A DNA stretch of 64,000 nucleotides from positions 8,618,001-8,682,000 of the forward strand of contig NZ_CP115300.1 of the NCBI RefSeq assembly GCF_027625935.1. The letters run 5' to 3'. The notes under the pieces were generated by a model. The model was given only the letters and a program-made list of their open reading frames with translations. It had not been told where the DNA came from and did no database searches. Positions 63,432 to 64,000 of this stretch are shown in pieces (position 1 is the stretch's first letter; the number at the start of each line of letters is the position of its first letter). The DNA is from Streptomyces camelliae (GTDB lineage: Bacteria; Actinomycetota; Actinomycetes; Streptomycetales; Streptomycetaceae). The translations under genes were made by a program, and so were the position numbers.

Positions 63432-64000
63432 ATGGCCTCTTCGTACGACGTGATCGTCGTCGGCCTGGGCGGGATGGGCAGCGCGGCCGCCTGTCACCTC
63501 GCCGCCCGCGGCCTGCGTGTGCTCGGCCTGGAACGCTTCGGTCCGGCCCACAACCGCGGCTCCAGCCACGGCGGTTCCCGCATCTACCGCCAGGCCTACT
63601 TCGAGGACCCGGCCTATGTGCCCCTGCTGCTGCGCGCCCACGAACTGTGGGAGAAGCTGGCCATCGACTCCGGGCGCGAGGTCTTCACCGAGACCGGCGG
63701 TCTCATGATCGGCCGCGAGGACAGCGCGGCCTTCGCCGGCACCCTGAACAGCGCCCGCCAGTGGGGCCTGGACCACGAGGTGCTCGACGCCGCCGGCATC
63801 CGGCGCCGATTCCCCACCTTCAACCCGGCCGCCGAGGACGTCGCCTTCTACGAGCGCAAGGCCGGCATCGCCCGGCCCGAGGCGACGGTCACCGCGCACC
63901 TGGATCTCGCCCGGGCCCACGGCGCCGAACTGCACTTCGCCGAGCTGGTCCTCGGCTGGGAGGCCGACGGGCCGGGAGGCAAGGCCTGGGTGGTCACCGA
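63432..64000 (+). CDS. Monomeric sarcosine oxidase/N-methyl amino-acid oxidase (SolA/MSOX-like), 3' end cut by window edge
   Basis: About 189 residues visible. FAD motif [72 protein letters not shown] is typical of the monomeric sarcosine oxidase/N-methyltryptophan oxidase family, which bind FAD covalently through a C-terminal Cys beyond the edge. It would be a second, folate-independent way to oxidise sarcosine or a related N-methyl amino acid, producing formaldehyde that the neighbouring mscR copy could remove. ATG 63432 with AGGAG 8 nt upstream. Confidence 0.88.
   Translation, partial: MASSYDVIVVGLGGMGSAAACHLAARGLRVLGLERFGPAHNRGSSHGGSRIYRQAYFEDPAYVPLLLRAHELWEKLAIDSGREVFTETGGLMIGREDSAAFAGTLNSARQWGLDHEVLDAAGIRRRFPTFNPAAEDVAFYERKAGIARPEATVTAHLDLARAHGAELHFAELVLGWEADGPGGKAWVVT

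Overview
The window reads as a Streptomyces (high-GC actinomycete) chromosome. It has very high GC with strong third-position GC bias, dense genes with ATGA/GTGA start-stop overlaps, and mycothiol-linked formaldehyde dehydrogenases. It also has typical actinomycete families: SigB/F-type sigma factor, ANTAR, DUF3040, separate LigD domains and F420-type LLM enzymes. No tRNA, rRNA, CRISPR array, transposase or phage gene was seen.

Layout, 1-33 kb: a mixed stress, repair and metabolism region. It holds an enolase-superfamily enzyme (cut by the window edge), an LLM oxidoreductase, a PAP2-lipid kinase fusion, a SigB/F-type sigma factor, an SDR and a pyruvate-oxidase-like TPP enzyme. Next come the LigD polymerase and ligase modules (7.5-9.5 kb) and a seven-gene Mrp/Mbh-type cation-proton antiporter operon (9.6-13.9 kb, minus strand). 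A fused FAD/Fe-S 2-hydroxyacid dehydrogenase, the LigD phosphoesterase module, a HhH glycosylase-like protein, an ANTAR protein, a lipoprotein, a drug exporter, lgt and a MarR regulator follow. After those lie an epsilon-poly-L-lysine synthetase-like NRPS (23.6-27.5 kb), msrA, a TPR glycosyltransferase, a collagen-like secreted protein, an Lrp/amino-acid dehydrogenase pair and a methyltransferase.

Layout, 33.4-64 kb: one large catabolic island that can be read as a full choline to serine route. Uptake is by a ProV/ProW-ProW/ProX-type ABC transporter and perhaps an MFS carrier. Choline dehydrogenase (betA) and betaine aldehyde dehydrogenase (betB) give glycine betaine. A Rieske oxygenase with its own ferredoxin and reductase would remove the first methyl group as formaldehyde. 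Dimethylglycine oxidase and heterotetrameric-type sarcosine oxidase (soxB, fused soxDA, soxG) remove the other two as methylene-THF, and glyA makes serine. FolD, PurU and an MTHFR-like protein handle folate one-carbon units. Mycothiol-dependent formaldehyde dehydrogenase plus an MBL hydrolase handle formaldehyde. A second copy of the formaldehyde dehydrogenase and a monomeric sarcosine/N-methyl amino-acid oxidase close the window.

The main observation is regulatory. Nearly every promoter in the island carries a 17-bp inverted repeat with consensus GTTGCG-N5-CGCAAC, usually as two copies 19 bp apart, commonly 27-36 bp downstream of a TTGAC -35-like element. The same box sits on the start codons of all three IclR-family genes in the island. 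One of these regulators has lost about 70 residues of its effector domain. The island also carries signs of rearrangement: an 85-codon relic joining the start of an MBL hydrolase to the end of a dimethylglycine oxidase, a palindromic insertion inside the second formaldehyde dehydrogenase, a soxD-soxA fusion through a palindrome-rich linker, and near-identical stretches in the two dehydrogenase copies that bracket about 28 kb. Functions come from reading motifs and context by eye; no database search was run.
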